Assembly: GCF_020907985.1 (NCBI RefSeq)
Contig: NZ_JAJJPA010000063.1
Span: 1-38,742 of the forward strand
From: Kitasatospora humi
GTDB taxonomy: Bacteria > Actinomycetota > Actinomycetes > Streptomycetales > Streptomycetaceae
Length of the DNA stretch: 38,742 nucleotides
Reading direction: 5' to 3'
The notes beneath the pieces are model-generated. The model saw only the letters and a program-made list of their open reading frames with translations. It was not told the origin of the DNA and searched no databases. Made by a program: the position numbers and the translations under genes. Positions 23,851 to 32,496 of the stretch are shown piece after piece (the first letter of the stretch is position 1; each line of letters starts with the position of its first letter).

Positions 23851-24196
23851 GGAGCATCCTCGCCGCGACCCGGCCGGAAACCTAAAAAGGCCAGACCGGC
23901 GCACGCGCCCAAGATCTTTTTTCGTTTCCGGCCGAAGCCGCCGTAGTGTGCCCGTCCCGCCCACCACTCCGCTGCCCGACCCTCGGCGCTACGAACGCTG
24001 AGGGCCGCCAGCTCAGGGATCGACGGCCTCGCGGAGCATCATCGCCGCGACCCGGCTCGCAACCTAAAACGCCCGACGCGGCCCATGCGGCCAAGATCGT
24101 TTTAGGTTCCGAGCCGAGACCGCCGTAGTGTGCCCGCCCCGCCCACCACCTACCCCGCTGCCCGACCCCCCGGCGCTACGAACGTCGAGGGCCGCC
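23851..24196 (+). repeat. Tandem duplication of a structured 182-base unit
   Basis: Two diverged copies start at 23851 and 24033. Each has a large palindrome with 19-base arms and a 26-base loop (23871-23934 and 24053-24116), a conserved segment CCGCCGTAGTGTGCCCG, and a small hairpin with loop CTACGAA (23980-24004 and 24167-24191). Palindrome arms differ between copies at three positions with matching changes on the other arm. No coding frame was found. It lies between the XRE gene and the AlpA/Xis gene. It may be a noncoding RNA, a regulatory leader or a protein-binding site. Confidence 0.7.
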
Positions 24197-24273
24197 CGGC
24201 AGCCATCAACCCACCGCCCATCCCAACAGTCGCCACGGCGGCGCGTTGCCCCGCGCCGCCGGGAGGAACACCT

Positions 24274-24579
24274 ATGCCCGAAACGCCCCTGTCCCTCGCG
24301 CGCCTTGCCGGCGCAATCGGCCTCACGGAGCACCAGCTCCTTGCCCTCGTCGCCAATTGCGGCACGGAGGTGCCGGACCCGACGCTCGTCGCCCTCACCG
24401 TGGAGGAAGCCGCCCGTCGTCTCGGCGTCGGCCGGACGACCATGTACGCCCTGGTCGCCTCCGGCGAAGTCCCGTCCGTGACGATCGGCCGTCTCCGCCG
24501 GGTGCCGGCCGAGGCGCTCAAGGAGTACGTGGCCGCCCGTACGCAGGCTGCCCCTTCGACCGTCGCGCTCGCGGCCTGA
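24274..24579 (+). CDS. AlpA/excisionase-like DNA-binding protein
   Basis: 101-aa protein with a MerR-like winged HTH of the excisionase/AlpA type: LTVEEAARRLGVGRTTMYALVASGEVPSVTIGRLRRVPAEALKEYV, residues about 41-86 (shown here in pieces of one domain: LTVEEAARRLGVG, TTMYALVASGEV, RLRRVPAEAL). ATG 24274 has GGGAGG 7 bases upstream. It ends 10 bases before the integrase start, the usual xis-int arrangement, and should direct excision or activate the integrase. Confidence 0.88.
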   Translation: MPETPLSLARLAGAIGLTEHQLLALVANCGTEVPDPTLVALTVEEAARRLGVGRTTMYALVASGEVPSVTIGRLRRVPAEALKEYVAARTQAAPSTVALAA

Positions 24580-24589
24580 GGGGGAACCG

Positions 24590-25834
24590 ATGGCGAACAC
24601 CCGCAAGCCCAACGGCGACTCCTCGATCTACCAGGGCAGCGACGGCCGCTGGCACGGCCGCGTCACGGTTGGCGTCAAGGACGACGGCACCCCCGACCGC
24701 CGCCACGTCAGCGCCAAGACCCGCCCCGAGGTCACGGCCAAGGTCCGCAAGCTGGAGAAGCTGCGCGACAACGGCACCGTGCCCAAGGCCGGCCAGAAGT
24801 GGACGGTCGGCAAGTGGCTGACCCACTGGATCAAGGAGATCGTGCCCGGCACCGTCGGCGAGAACACCTACGCCGGATACGAGGTCGCTGTCCGCGTGCA
24901 CCTCGTCCCCGGCCTCGGCGCGCACCGCCTGGAGAAGCTGGAGCCCGAGCACCTGGAGCGCTTCTACAAGAAGATGCAGGCCGCCGGCAGCGCCGCCGGT
25001 ACCGCCCACCAGGCCCACCGCACCATCCGCGTCGCCCTCGGCGAGGCCCTGCGGCGCGACCACCTCACCCGCAACGTGGCCACGATCGCCAAGGCCCCGA
25101 AGCTCGAAGAGGAGGAGGTCGAGCCGTTCGAGATCGAGGAGGTCCAGGCGCTCATGGACACGGCGCGCAAGCGCCGCAACTCCGCCCGCTGGATCTTCGC
25201 GCTCGCCCTCGGCCTGCGTCAGGGCGAGGTGCTCGGGCTCCAGTGGAAGGACGTCGACTTCGCCCGAGGCGTCGCCTGGGTCAAGCGCGGCCGGCTGCGG
25301 CCCAAGTACCGGCACGGCTGCGGCGACCGCTGCGGGCGCAAGCCCGGCTTCTGCCCGCAAAAGGAGCCGATCCGCCGCGAGACCAAGGACACCAAGTCCC
25401 GAGCCGGGCGACGCGCGGTGCCCCTGCCCGAGCAACTCGTCGCGATCCTCCGGCAGCACAAGGAGGAGCAGGACCGCGAACGGGCCCTCGCCCGCGACCT
25501 CTGGACGGACAAGGGCTACGTCTTCACCTCGGAGACCGGCGAGCCGCTCAACCCCAGCACCGACTACCACCACTGGAAGCGGCTCCTGCGCGAGGCCGGC
25601 ATCCGCGACGGCCGCCTCCACGACGCCCGCCACACCGCCTCGACCGTCCTCCTCCTGCTCGGCGTGCCCGAGCGGATCGTCATGGCGATCATGGGCTGGT
25701 CCTCGACCTCGATGGCCCAGCGCTACCAGCACGTCACCGAGCCGATGCTGAACGACGTCGGCAGGAAGATCGGCGCGGCCCTGTGGGGCGACGTCGGATC
25801 TGGCCCAGAGGAGCCCGGCGAAGACGCCGCCTGA
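24590..25834 (+). CDS. Tyrosine recombinase (integrase B)
   Basis: 414-aa phage-type integrase for element B. N-terminal 60 residues contain the arm-binding-like domain (SSIYQGSDGRWHGRV), residues about 70-155 the core-binding SAM-like domain, and residues about 175-395 the catalytic domain with Arg210, Lys269 (probable), His344-x-x-Arg347, Trp370 and Tyr379. A Cys-rich insert HGCGDRCGRKPGFC (242-255) is shared with integrase A. The start follows the Xis-like gene by 10 bases with GGGGGAA upstream. The att site at the tRNA gene lies 99 bases after the stop. Confidence 0.96.
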   Translation: MANTRKPNGDSSIYQGSDGRWHGRVTVGVKDDGTPDRRHVSAKTRPEVTAKVRKLEKLRDNGTVPKAGQKWTVGKWLTHWIKEIVPGTVGENTYAGYEVAVRVHLVPGLGAHRLEKLEPEHLERFYKKMQAAGSAAGTAHQAHRTIRVALGEALRRDHLTRNVATIAKAPKLEEEEVEPFEIEEVQALMDTARKRRNSARWIFALALGLRQGEVLGLQWKDVDFARGVAWVKRGRLRPKYRHGCGDRCGRKPGFCPQKEPIRRETKDTKSRAGRRAVPLPEQLVAILRQHKEEQDRERALARDLWTDKGYVFTSETGEPLNPSTDYHHWKRLLREAGIRDGRLHDARHTASTVLLLLGVPERIVMAIMGWSSTSMAQRYQHVTEPMLNDVGRKIGAALWGDVGSGPEEPGEDAA

Positions 25835-25850
25835 GGCCCAGAACCCCAAC

Positions 25851-25872
25851 TGAGACCAAAACTGAGACCACG
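25851..25872 (+). repeat. Putative integrase arm-type site, right arm of element B
   Basis: Identical over 22 bases to 8224-8245: two TGAGACC copies 12 bases apart. It begins 16 bases after the integrase stop. Confidence 0.55.
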
Positions 25873-25879
25873 ACACGAA

Positions 25880-25913
25880 GAAGGCCCCGACCGGAAACCC
25901 GGTCGGGGCCTTC
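25880..25913. terminator. 15-bp hairpin at right end of element B
   Basis: GAAGGCCCCGACCGG with its complement, loop AAAC, followed by the 14-base inverted repeat TGCCTTGCTAGGCA at 25917-25930 and the att core at 25934. It terminates the integrase transcript before the oppositely oriented tRNA gene. Confidence 0.8.
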
Positions 25914-25933
25914 AACTGCCTTGCTAGGCAAAG

Positions 25934-25987
25934 GCGGAGGATACGAGATTCGAACTCGTGAGGGGTTGCCCCCAACACGCTTTCCAA
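25934..25987. repeat. att site inside tRNA-Ser
   Basis: 54 bases identical to 8074-8127, covering the tRNA from the anticodon loop to the discriminator base. Integration here leaves the tRNA gene intact, because the element supplies the 3' half. Confidence 0.92.
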
Positions 25988-26019
25988 GCGTGCGCCCTAG
26001 GCCTCTAGGCGAATCCTCC
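25935..26019 (-). tRNA. tRNA-Ser(GGA)
   Basis: 85-base class II tRNA. The 5' end is GGAGGAU pairing with AUCCUCC, the discriminator is G, the anticodon stem CACGC/GCGUG holds the loop UUGGAAA (anticodon GGA), the long variable arm is GGGGGCAACCCC-like, and the T-loop is GUUCGAAUC. CCA is not encoded. A TAAGCT -10-like box lies at 26032-26027. It is the integration target of elements A and B. From 26020 to 26149 no other gene was seen. Confidence 0.97.
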
Positions 26020-26149
26020 GTGGGAGAGCTTAGCCCATGTCGAGGGGTGCTCGCGAACCGCTATCTCGCAGGTGGGGAGGCGGGGGTTGCCTGCGGATCG
26101 GAGATGGGGGTGGTGGTCGGGGGAGCAGCGGGGATCCGCTACTCTTGTG

Positions 26150-26245
26150 GGCAGCCCCTCGTGTGGCGTTATCTCTCTGAACCCCCCCAGGGCCGGAAGG
26201 CAGCAAGGGTAGGAGGGCTCTGGCGGGTGCACGAGGGGTCCTGTC
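26150..26245 (+). ncRNA. Signal recognition particle RNA (4.5S type)
   Basis: Contains the conserved SRP domain IV: GGCCGGAAGGCAGCAAGGGTA-type sequence around 26191-26211 (key boxes CCGGAAGG and AGCAAGGG), closed by the long stem CCCCTCGTG (26155-26163) with CACGAGGGG (26230-26238). TACTCT at about 26140 fits a -10 box. The position just upstream of dnaX is common in actinomycetes. Ends are approximate. Confidence 0.93.
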
Positions 26246-26294
26246 TTTTCGGGGGCCGACGCGTTTGTCGGTCTGTCCCGATATCGTCGGTGGC

Positions 26295-28673
26295 GTGTCC
26301 CTAGCTCTGTACCGCCGTTACCGCCCCGAGACCTTCGCCGAGGTCATCGGGCAGGAGCATGTGACCGCTCCGCTCCAGCAGGCCCTGCGCAACAACCGGG
26401 TCAACCACGCGTACCTGTTCAGCGGCCCGCGTGGCTGCGGGAAGACGACCAGTGCGCGGATCCTGGCGCGCTGCCTGAACTGCGCGCAGGGGCCGACGCC
26501 CACGCCGTGCGGTGAGTGCCAGTCCTGTCGGGACTTGGCGACCGGCGGGCCCGGGTCGATCGACGTGATCGAGATCGACGCCGCCTCGCACGGTGGCGTG
26601 GACGACGCGCGTGAGCTGCGTGAACGGGCCTTCTTCGCGCCGGTGCACAGCCGGTACAAGATCTTCATCCTGGACGAGGCGCACATGGTGACCTCGGCCG
26701 GGTTCAATGCGCTGCTCAAGGTGGTGGAGGAGCCGCCGGAGCACCTGAAGTTCATCTTCGCCACCACCGAGCCGGAGAAGGTGATCGGGACGATCCGGTC
26801 CCGGACGCACCACTACCCCTTCCGGCTGGTGCCGCCGGGGACGTTGCGGGACTACCTGGCCGAGGTGTGCCAGCGGGAGCAGATCCAGGTCGAGGATGCG
26901 GTGTTCCCGCTGGTGGTGCGGGCCGGCGCCGGCTCGGTGCGTGACTCCATGTCGGTGATGGACCAGCTGCTGGCCGGCGCCGGCGAGCAGGGCGTCACGT
27001 ACCAGATGGCCACCGCGCTGCTCGGGTACACCGACTCGGCGCTGCTGGACGAGGTGGTCGACGCCTTCGCCGCCCAGGACGGGGCGACGGTCTTCCAGGT
27101 GATCGACCGGGTGGTCGAGGGCGGGCACGATCCGCGCCGGTTCGTGACGGACCTGCTGGAACGGCTGCGCGACCTGGTGATCCTGGCGACGGTGCTGGAG
27201 GCGGGGGAGAAGGGGCTGATCGACGCCCCGGCCGACCGGGTCGCGGTGATGCAGGCGCAGGCAGAGCGGTTCGGGGCGGCTGAGCTGAGCCGGGCCGCCG
27301 ACATCGTCAACACCGGGCTGACCGAGATGCGCGGCAACGCGGCGCCCCGGTTGCAGTTGGAGCTGATCTGCGCCCGGGTGATGCTGCCGGGGGCCTACCA
27401 GGACGAGCTGTCGCTGATGGCCCGGGTGGACAAGCTGGAGCGCCGTGCCACGCTGGCGCAGGGCCAGGCGTTCCCGGGGGCGGCGGCGCCCGCCCAGGAG
27501 GCTGCGCCCGTCGTGGCTGCCGCACCCGTCGCCCCGGTGATGCCCGCTGCGCCGGCCGCGCCGCCGCAGGGCCAGGCTCCGCCCACGCAGGGTCAGCCGA
27601 TGCACAGCCAGCCGATGCCCGCTCAGCCGGCCGCACCCCATTCAGCCGCACCCCAGTCGGCCGCACCCCAGCCGGCGGCCGCGCAGCCGGCCGCCCCGCA
27701 GCAGGCCGCCCCCGGCGCCTGGCCGATCCCGCGCAGCTTCCCCGCTCCCGGCGCACCCGCCGCCCCCGCGCCGGTGCCCGCCGCCCCTGCGCCCGTGTCT
27801 GCCCCCGTGGCCGCACCCGCACCCGCGCCGGCCCCGGTGGCCCAGCAGCCCCCCCAGCAGTCGGCGGCGCCCAACCCGCAGGCTCAGCAGGGTGCCGCCC
27901 AGGTGCGCCAGCTCTGGCCGCAGGTGCTGGAGGCGGTGAAGAACCGCCGCCGGTTCACCTGGATCCTGCTCAGCCAGAACGGCCAGGTGGCCGGTTTCGA
28001 CGGCAGCACGCTCCAGGTCTCGTTCATCAACGCGGGCGCCCGTGACAGCTTCGTCTCCAGCAACAGCGACGAGGTGCTCCGCCAGGCGCTGGCGGACGCC
28101 CTCGGGGTGGACTGGCGGATCGAGTGCATCGTCGACCCCTCGGGCGGGGCGGGCAACGCCTCCGCGCCGCAGGCTTCTCCGCCGGGCGGCGGGGGAACCG
28201 GGGGAGCCGGGGGCGGCTGGGGCGCACCGCGACCCCAGCAGGCCGCGACGGCCACCGCGGTCGGCGGCCACCAGGCGGGCCAGGGCGGCTTCGGTGCACC
28301 GCCGGCGGCCCCGGGAACGCCTCCGGTCGGCCAGCCGCAGGCCGCCCCGGCCCAGCAGGTGCCCCAGGCGCCCGCCCAGGCACCTGTTCAGCCCCAGGCA
28401 CCCGCCCAGGCCCAGGCGCCCACCCAGGCCTACCCGCCTGCCCGTACTTCGCCGCCCATGGCGGGGCCGCAGCCCGCAGCCGGGGGAGTCGCGGCGCCCC
28501 AGCCGACGGCGCCCGAGGACGAGTACCCGGACGACTTCCCGCCCGAGGACTACCCGGTGGAAGCGCACCCGGATGTCCCGTCCGGCCCGCCCGCCCATGG
28601 TCCGTCGGGCGAGGAGCTGATCATGCGGGAGCTGGGCGCCACCGTGCTGGAGGAGATCCAGCACGGCGGCTGA
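26295..28673 (+). CDS. DNA polymerase III gamma/tau subunit
   Basis: 792-aa clamp-loader ATPase. It begins SLALYRRYRPETFAEVIGQEH, then Walker A GPRGCGKTT, four zinc-binding cysteines (CLNC, CGECQSC), the DEAHM Walker B and the SRC-like TIRSRTHHY segment. After the gamma domain (about residue 360) come long Ala/Pro/Gln-rich linkers surrounding a tau-type domain (VRQLWPQVLEAVKNRRRFTW) and an acidic C-terminus. GTG 26295 is the likely start; the upstream frame to 26265 begins with TTG and lacks conserved sequence. No A-rich frameshift signal was seen. Confidence 0.96.
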   Translation: MSLALYRRYRPETFAEVIGQEHVTAPLQQALRNNRVNHAYLFSGPRGCGKTTSARILARCLNCAQGPTPTPCGECQSCRDLATGGPGSIDVIEIDAASHGGVDDARELRERAFFAPVHSRYKIFILDEAHMVTSAGFNALLKVVEEPPEHLKFIFATTEPEKVIGTIRSRTHHYPFRLVPPGTLRDYLAEVCQREQIQVEDAVFPLVVRAGAGSVRDSMSVMDQLLAGAGEQGVTYQMATALLGYTDSALLDEVVDAFAAQDGATVFQVIDRVVEGGHDPRRFVTDLLERLRDLVILATVLEAGEKGLIDAPADRVAVMQAQAERFGAAELSRAADIVNTGLTEMRGNAAPRLQLELICARVMLPGAYQDELSLMARVDKLERRATLAQGQAFPGAAAPAQEAAPVVAAAPVAPVMPAAPAAPPQGQAPPTQGQPMHSQPMPAQPAAPHSAAPQSAAPQPAAAQPAAPQQAAPGAWPIPRSFPAPGAPAAPAPVPAAPAPVSAPVAAPAPAPAPVAQQPPQQSAAPNPQAQQGAAQVRQLWPQVLEAVKNRRRFTWILLSQNGQVAGFDGSTLQVSFINAGARDSFVSSNSDEVLRQALADALGVDWRIECIVDPSGGAGNASAPQASPPGGGGTGGAGGGWGAPRPQQAATATAVGGHQAGQGGFGAPPAAPGTPPVGQPQAAPAQQVPQAPAQAPVQPQAPAQAQAPTQAYPPARTSPPMAGPQPAAGGVAAPQPTAPEDEYPDDFPPEDYPVEAHPDVPSGPPAHGPSGEELIMRELGATVLEEIQHGG

Positions 28674-28835
28674 GCTGAGCGCCGGCAACCGGGGCGGCTG
28701 AGCTGAGGGCGGCAACCGGGCGGCTGAGCCACCGGGCCACCGGGCGGTGCGCGGTCGCCCGGCGACCGGCCGGGCCGGTCAGGACATAGGCTCGGCATGA
28801 AGGTGTCCGAAGCAGATCAGTCAGGAGAGTGACCC

Positions 28836-29174
28836 GTGTTCCCTGGTGGCGGGCAGCCCAACATGCAGGCGCTGCTGAAGCAGGCCCAGAAGATGCAACA
28901 GGACCTCGCCAAGGCCCAGCAGGAGCTGGCCGAGGCTCGGCTGACCGGTTCGGCGGGCGGTGGCCTGGTGGAGGCGACGGTGACCGGCAGCGGGGAGCTG
29001 ACCGCGCTGAAGATCTCCCCGCAGGCCGTGGACCCGGACGACACCGAGACGCTGGCGGACCTGGTGCTCGCCGCCGTCCGCGACGCCGCCGCGGCCGCGC
29101 AGAAGCTGCAGGCCGAGCGGATGGGCCCGCTGACCCAGGGGCTGGGCGGCGGCATCCCCGGCCTCCCGTTCTGA
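28836..29174 (+). CDS. YbaB/EbfC nucleoid-associated protein
   Basis: 112-aa DNA-binding protein encoded, as in many bacteria, between dnaX and recR. A helical N-terminus (MQALLKQAQKMQQDLAKAQQ) and a Gly-rich beta region (GGGLVEATVTGSGELTALKI) are typical; length is normal. GTG 28836 is preceded by GGAGAG. The 162 bases upstream hold no gene. Its role is nucleoid association and, by family, possible support of recombination with RecR. Confidence 0.94.
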   Translation: MFPGGGQPNMQALLKQAQKMQQDLAKAQQELAEARLTGSAGGGLVEATVTGSGELTALKISPQAVDPDDTETLADLVLAAVRDAAAAAQKLQAERMGPLTQGLGGGIPGLPF

Positions 29175-29380
29175 CCGCCCCCCGGTAGCCTGCGGGCGCC
29201 GCTGCGCCGCTGCGCCGGCAGTCGACGGGCGGGTGCGGGGTGCGCGCTGGCGACTGCGCGGTGCACCCGGACGGTTGCGGAGGCGAACCGAGGAGCAGCC
29301 GCAACAGGCCCCAAAGCGTTCGAAGAAGCGGCACAAGATCTGAACAACCAAAGATCAGGTCTGAACGTTTGACGACTTCA

Positions 29381-29407
29381 GGGCGCCGGGCGCTGTGCCC
29401 GGCGCCC
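29381..29407. other. Strong hairpin in the recR leader
   Basis: GGGCGCCGGGC and its complement form a perfect 11-bp stem with loop GCTGT, ending 66 bases before recR, in a 299-base gap (29175-29473) without a gene. It may be a terminator for ybaB or a leader structure. Confidence 0.5.
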
Positions 29408-29473
29408 CGATCGTTGGATGATGAGGACGAACACGACGACCGGCGCGATCAGCGCGGCAAGGAAGGCGGAGCG

Positions 29474-30073
29474 GTGTACGAGGGCGTGGTGCAGGACCTG
29501 ATCGACGAGCTGGGCCGGCTGCCCGGTGTGGGTCCCAAGAGCGCCCAGCGGATCGCCTTCCACATCCTGCAGGCCGACCCGGTCGACGTCCGCCGGCTGG
29601 CGCACGCGCTGCTGGAGGTCAAGGAGCGCGTGCGCTTCTGCGTGACCTGCGGGAACGTGGCCGAGGCCGAGCAGTGCCGGGTCTGCCAGGACCCGCGGCG
29701 CGATCTGACGGTGATCTGCGTGGTCGAGGAGCCCAAGGACGTGGTGGCGATCGAGCGGACCCGCGAGTTCCGCGGCCGCTACCACGTGCTGGGGGGCGCG
29801 ATCAGTCCGATCGAGGGCGTCGGCCCCGACGACCTGCGGATCCGCGAGCTGCTGGCCCGGCTCTCCGACGGGACGGTCGGCGAGCTGATCCTGGCCACAG
29901 ACCCCAATCTGGAGGGGGAGGCGACCGCCACCTATCTGGCCCGGCTGTGCAAGCCGATGGGCCTGAAGGTGACTCGGCTGGCGAGCGGCCTGCCCGTCGG
30001 CGGGGACTTGGAGTATGCCGACGAGGTCACCCTCGGCCGGGCCTTCGAAGGGAGACGACTGCTCGATGTCTGA
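29474..30073 (+). CDS. Recombination protein RecR
   Basis: 199-aa recombination mediator that loads RecA with RecF/RecO. N-terminal helix-hairpin-helix (LGRLPGVGPKSAQRIAFH), Cys4 zinc finger (CVTCGNV, CRVC), TOPRIM domain (VICVVEEPKDVVAIERT) and the C-terminal GGDLEYADEVTLG motif are all present. GTG 29474 gives the family length; the frame extends upstream without conservation. The stop overlaps the next gene. Confidence 0.97.
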   Translation: MYEGVVQDLIDELGRLPGVGPKSAQRIAFHILQADPVDVRRLAHALLEVKERVRFCVTCGNVAEAEQCRVCQDPRRDLTVICVVEEPKDVVAIERTREFRGRYHVLGGAISPIEGVGPDDLRIRELLARLSDGTVGELILATDPNLEGEATATYLARLCKPMGLKVTRLASGLPVGGDLEYADEVTLGRAFEGRRLLDV

Positions 30074-30812
30074 GAGGTCTGAGATGTCTGGAGCGACTGG
30101 GATGCCTGGAACGACTGGGATGTCCGCGGGTCCGACGGTGCAGCAGGCGATGTGGCAGCAGCCGGGGAAGCCGCAGGCGGTGCGGATGCCCGACGGCCTG
30201 CCGGAGCCGGACGACTTCGCGGTGCAGGTCGCGGACTCGGTCAAGAGCTTCGTGGTCGCCGTCACGGAGATCGCCAAGGGCGACGAGCCGGGCAGCGCGA
30301 TCTCCCTCCTGCTCCTGGAGGTCTCCCAGTTGCTGCTGGCCGGCGGTCGGCTCGGCGCCGTCGAGGACGTGGTGCCGGACGACCGGTTCGAGCCGGACGC
30401 CGGTCCTGAGCCGGACGGTGTGGAGCTGCGCGAGAAGCTGGCGGAGCTGCTGGCCCCGATCGACGTCTACCACGAGGTGTTCGACCCCTACGGTCCGCCG
30501 GAGCGGCCGAACGCCTTCCGGATCTCGGACGACCTGGCCGGCGTGGTGAGTGACCTGCGGCACGGCTTGACGCACTACGAGGAGGGCCGGGTCAGTGAGG
30601 CGCTCTGGTGGTGGCAGTACTCCTACCTGTCCACCTGGGGCTCCAGCTGCACGGCGGTGCTGCGGGCGCTGCAGTCGCTGATCGCGCACGTGCGGATGGA
30701 CAGCCCGATCGGCGCGGTGCCGGACGGCGCGGACACCGACGACGACGGCCTGACCGACGAGCAGCTGGAGCAGCAGGCCGGCGACCTGATGGCTGCCGAA
30801 CTCGGGACCTGA
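30066..30812 (+). CDS. DUF5063-type protein
   Basis: 248-aa protein of a family that follows recR in streptomycetes; function unknown. Residues 1-40 are low-complexity, with a degenerate repeat (GATGMPGTTGM). Residues about 50-215 are helical with a Trp-rich patch (ALWWWQYSYLSTWGSS). The C-terminus is acidic. ATG 30066 overlaps the RecR stop by 8 bases; ATG 30084 with GAGAGG upstream is an alternative. No signal or membrane segment. Confidence 0.87.
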   Translation: MSERSEMSGATGMPGTTGMSAGPTVQQAMWQQPGKPQAVRMPDGLPEPDDFAVQVADSVKSFVVAVTEIAKGDEPGSAISLLLLEVSQLLLAGGRLGAVEDVVPDDRFEPDAGPEPDGVELREKLAELLAPIDVYHEVFDPYGPPERPNAFRISDDLAGVVSDLRHGLTHYEEGRVSEALWWWQYSYLSTWGSSCTAVLRALQSLIAHVRMDSPIGAVPDGADTDDDGLTDEQLEQQAGDLMAAELGT

Positions 30813-30900
30813 TCCCGAGCCCGCCCCTGCACGCGCCTCCTCGTCCCGGGCCCGCCCCCGCACGCCTCCCGTTCCCGAGCCCGCCCCCGCACGCCCCCAC
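30813..30900. repeat. Three imperfect 30-base repeats after the DUF5063 gene
   Basis: Units starting TCCCGAGCCCGCCCC at 30813, 30844 and 30873 (periods 31 and 29). They lie in the noncoding 400-base gap before ask, which otherwise shows no gene. Function unknown; slippage-prone GC repeat. Confidence 0.65.
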
Positions 30901-31215
30901 CGGACGGTCTACTGCGGAATTCCAGAAAAATCTCCGCGCGGATATTTCCAGCCCCACCCGGCCCTCGGCCTGAAATTCTCCTCCGCGGTTGCCCGGCCCT
31001 CCGCAGACCTGCCCGTTCGCCCGCCTGACGGGCGTTCAATTCGTGAAACAGCAGTCTCATCATATGGAAAGCGTCGGACAGGCCGCCCCTGCTCGGTAGA
31101 CTGGCGGACGACCGCAGTACCCCCTGTCCGAGGGGGTCTGGGGGGATCGGGCGGCGCCACCCGCGTCGGTCGCCACCCCCGAAGACGACTTAGACGACTT
31201 AGTCGAGGAGCGCAC

Positions 31216-32496
31216 GTGGGCCTTGTCGTGCAGAAGTACGGCGGCTCATCCGTTGCGGATGCCGAGGGCATCAAGCGCGTAGCCCGTCGAATTGTCGACA
31301 CCAAGAAGGCCGGCCATGAGGTCGTCGTCGTGGTGTCCGCGATGGGCGACACGACGGACGAGCTCATCGAACTCGCCGAGCAGGTTTCCCCGATTCCTGC
31401 CGGCCGTGAGTTCGACATGCTGCTGACCGCTGGAGAGCGGATCTCCATGGCCCTGCTGGCGATGGCGATCAAATCCCTGGGACACGAGGCCCAGTCCTTC
31501 ACGGGTAGCCAGGCCGGTGTGATCACCGACCAGGTGCACAACAAGGCGCGCATCATCGACGTCACGCCCGGCCGGATCCGCTCCGCGCTGGACGAGGGCA
31601 ACATCGCGATCGTGGCCGGGTTCCAGGGCGTCTCGCAGGTGAGCAAGGACATCACCACGCTGGGCCGGGGCGGCTCGGACACCACCGCGGTGGCGCTGGC
31701 GGCGGCCCTCAAGGCCGAGATCTGCGAGATCTACACCGACGTGGACGGCGTCTTCACCGCCGATCCCCGGGTGGTGAAGAAGGCACGCAAGATCGACTGG
31801 ATCGGCTACGAGGACATGCTGGAGCTGGCGTCCTCCGGGTCGAAGGTGCTGCTGGACCGCTGTGTGGAGTACGCGCGGCGCTACAACATCCCGATCCACG
31901 TACGATCGTCCTTCTCCGGTCTGCCGGGGACCATCGTCAGCAACACCAACCCGAACGAGCCCGAAGGGGGCGAGATGGAGCAGGCCATCATCTCCGGAGT
32001 CGCCCACGACACGTCCGAGGCGAAGGTCACGGTCGTCGGCGTCCCCGACAAGCCGGGCGAGGCCGCCCGGATCTTCCGCGCCATCGCGGACGCCGAGGTC
32101 AACATCGACATGGTGGTGCAGAACGTCTCCGCCGCCTCGACCGGGCTGACCGACATCTCGTTCACGCTGCCCAAGACCGAGGGCCAGAAGGCGATCGACG
32201 CGCTCGGCCGGGTCAAGGAGGGCATCGGCTACGAGTCGCTGCGCTACGACGACGCGATCGGCAAGATCTCGCTGGTCGGCGCCGGCATGCGGTCCAACCC
32301 CGGGGTCACCGCGACCTTCTTCGAGGCGCTCTCCGAGGCCGGCGTGAACATCGAGCTGATCTCCACCTCGGAGATCCGCATCTCGGTGGTCACCCGGGCC
32401 GAGGACGTGCCCGAGGCGGTCCGCGCCGTGCACAGCGCCTTCGGGCTGGACAGTGACAGCGACGAGGCCGTCGTCTACGGCGGAACCGGACGCTGA
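31216..32496 (+). CDS. Aspartokinase
   Basis: 426-aa enzyme that phosphorylates aspartate, first step to lysine, threonine, methionine and diaminopimelate. The N-terminal KYGGSSVADAEGIKRVA, the TTLGRGGSDTTA segment and two C-terminal ACT domains (VTVVGVPDKPGEAAR; ISLVGAGMRSNPGV) are typical. GTG 31216 has GAGGAG upstream. An in-frame ATG at 31975 with AAGGGGG upstream starts at the first ACT domain and probably makes a separate regulatory beta subunit (174 aa incl. stop), as known for Corynebacterium and Bacillus enzymes. asd does not follow. Confidence 0.96.
   Translation: MGLVVQKYGGSSVADAEGIKRVARRIVDTKKAGHEVVVVVSAMGDTTDELIELAEQVSPIPAGREFDMLLTAGERISMALLAMAIKSLGHEAQSFTGSQAGVITDQVHNKARIIDVTPGRIRSALDEGNIAIVAGFQGVSQVSKDITTLGRGGSDTTAVALAAALKAEICEIYTDVDGVFTADPRVVKKARKIDWIGYEDMLELASSGSKVLLDRCVEYARRYNIPIHVRSSFSGLPGTIVSNTNPNEPEGGEMEQAIISGVAHDTSEAKVTVVGVPDKPGEAARIFRAIADAEVNIDMVVQNVSAASTGLTDISFTLPKTEGQKAIDALGRVKEGIGYESLRYDDAIGKISLVGAGMRSNPGVTATFFEALSEAGVNIELISTSEIRISVVTRAEDVPEAVRAVHSAFGLDSDSDEAVVYGGTGR

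Larger units (their letters stand above)
8074..25987. mobile_element. Element B: integrative mobilizable element in tRNA-Ser(GGA)
   Basis: About 17.9 kb between 54-base direct repeats. The integrase-proximal end restores the 3' half of the intact tRNA gene, and the distal end carries the repeat only. Contents are integrase, AlpA/Xis-like protein, XRE repressor, DUF3631 ATPase with an iteron region, DUF2637 membrane protein, MobC and relaxase, plus two cargo blocks (wall-precursor cassette and EACC1/caspase). It resembles actinomycete integrative conjugative elements, but a TraB/FtsK DNA translocase is not seen and a MobC/relaxase pair is. I therefore infer a mobilizable element depending on transfer functions from elsewhere. 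Confidence 0.85.

Noticed and set aside
23851..24196. Tandem structured repeats considered as a type III toxin-antitoxin RNA
   Set aside because: No ToxN-like gene is adjacent and the unit is far longer than known antitoxin repeats.
24518..25987. Long leftward open frame opposite integrase B, and the similar extension at 7876-8409
   Set aside because: Both read through the tRNA-Ser copy (giving ESVLGATPHEFESRI) and are antisense to real features; no ribosome site or family match.
1..25987. Insertion sequences or transposases
   Set aside because: None seen; mobility genes are limited to the two tyrosine recombinases and the relaxase set.
26301..27641. 446-aa leftward open frame opposite dnaX, and 31246-32580 opposite ask
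   Set aside because: Shadow frames of highly conserved housekeeping genes.
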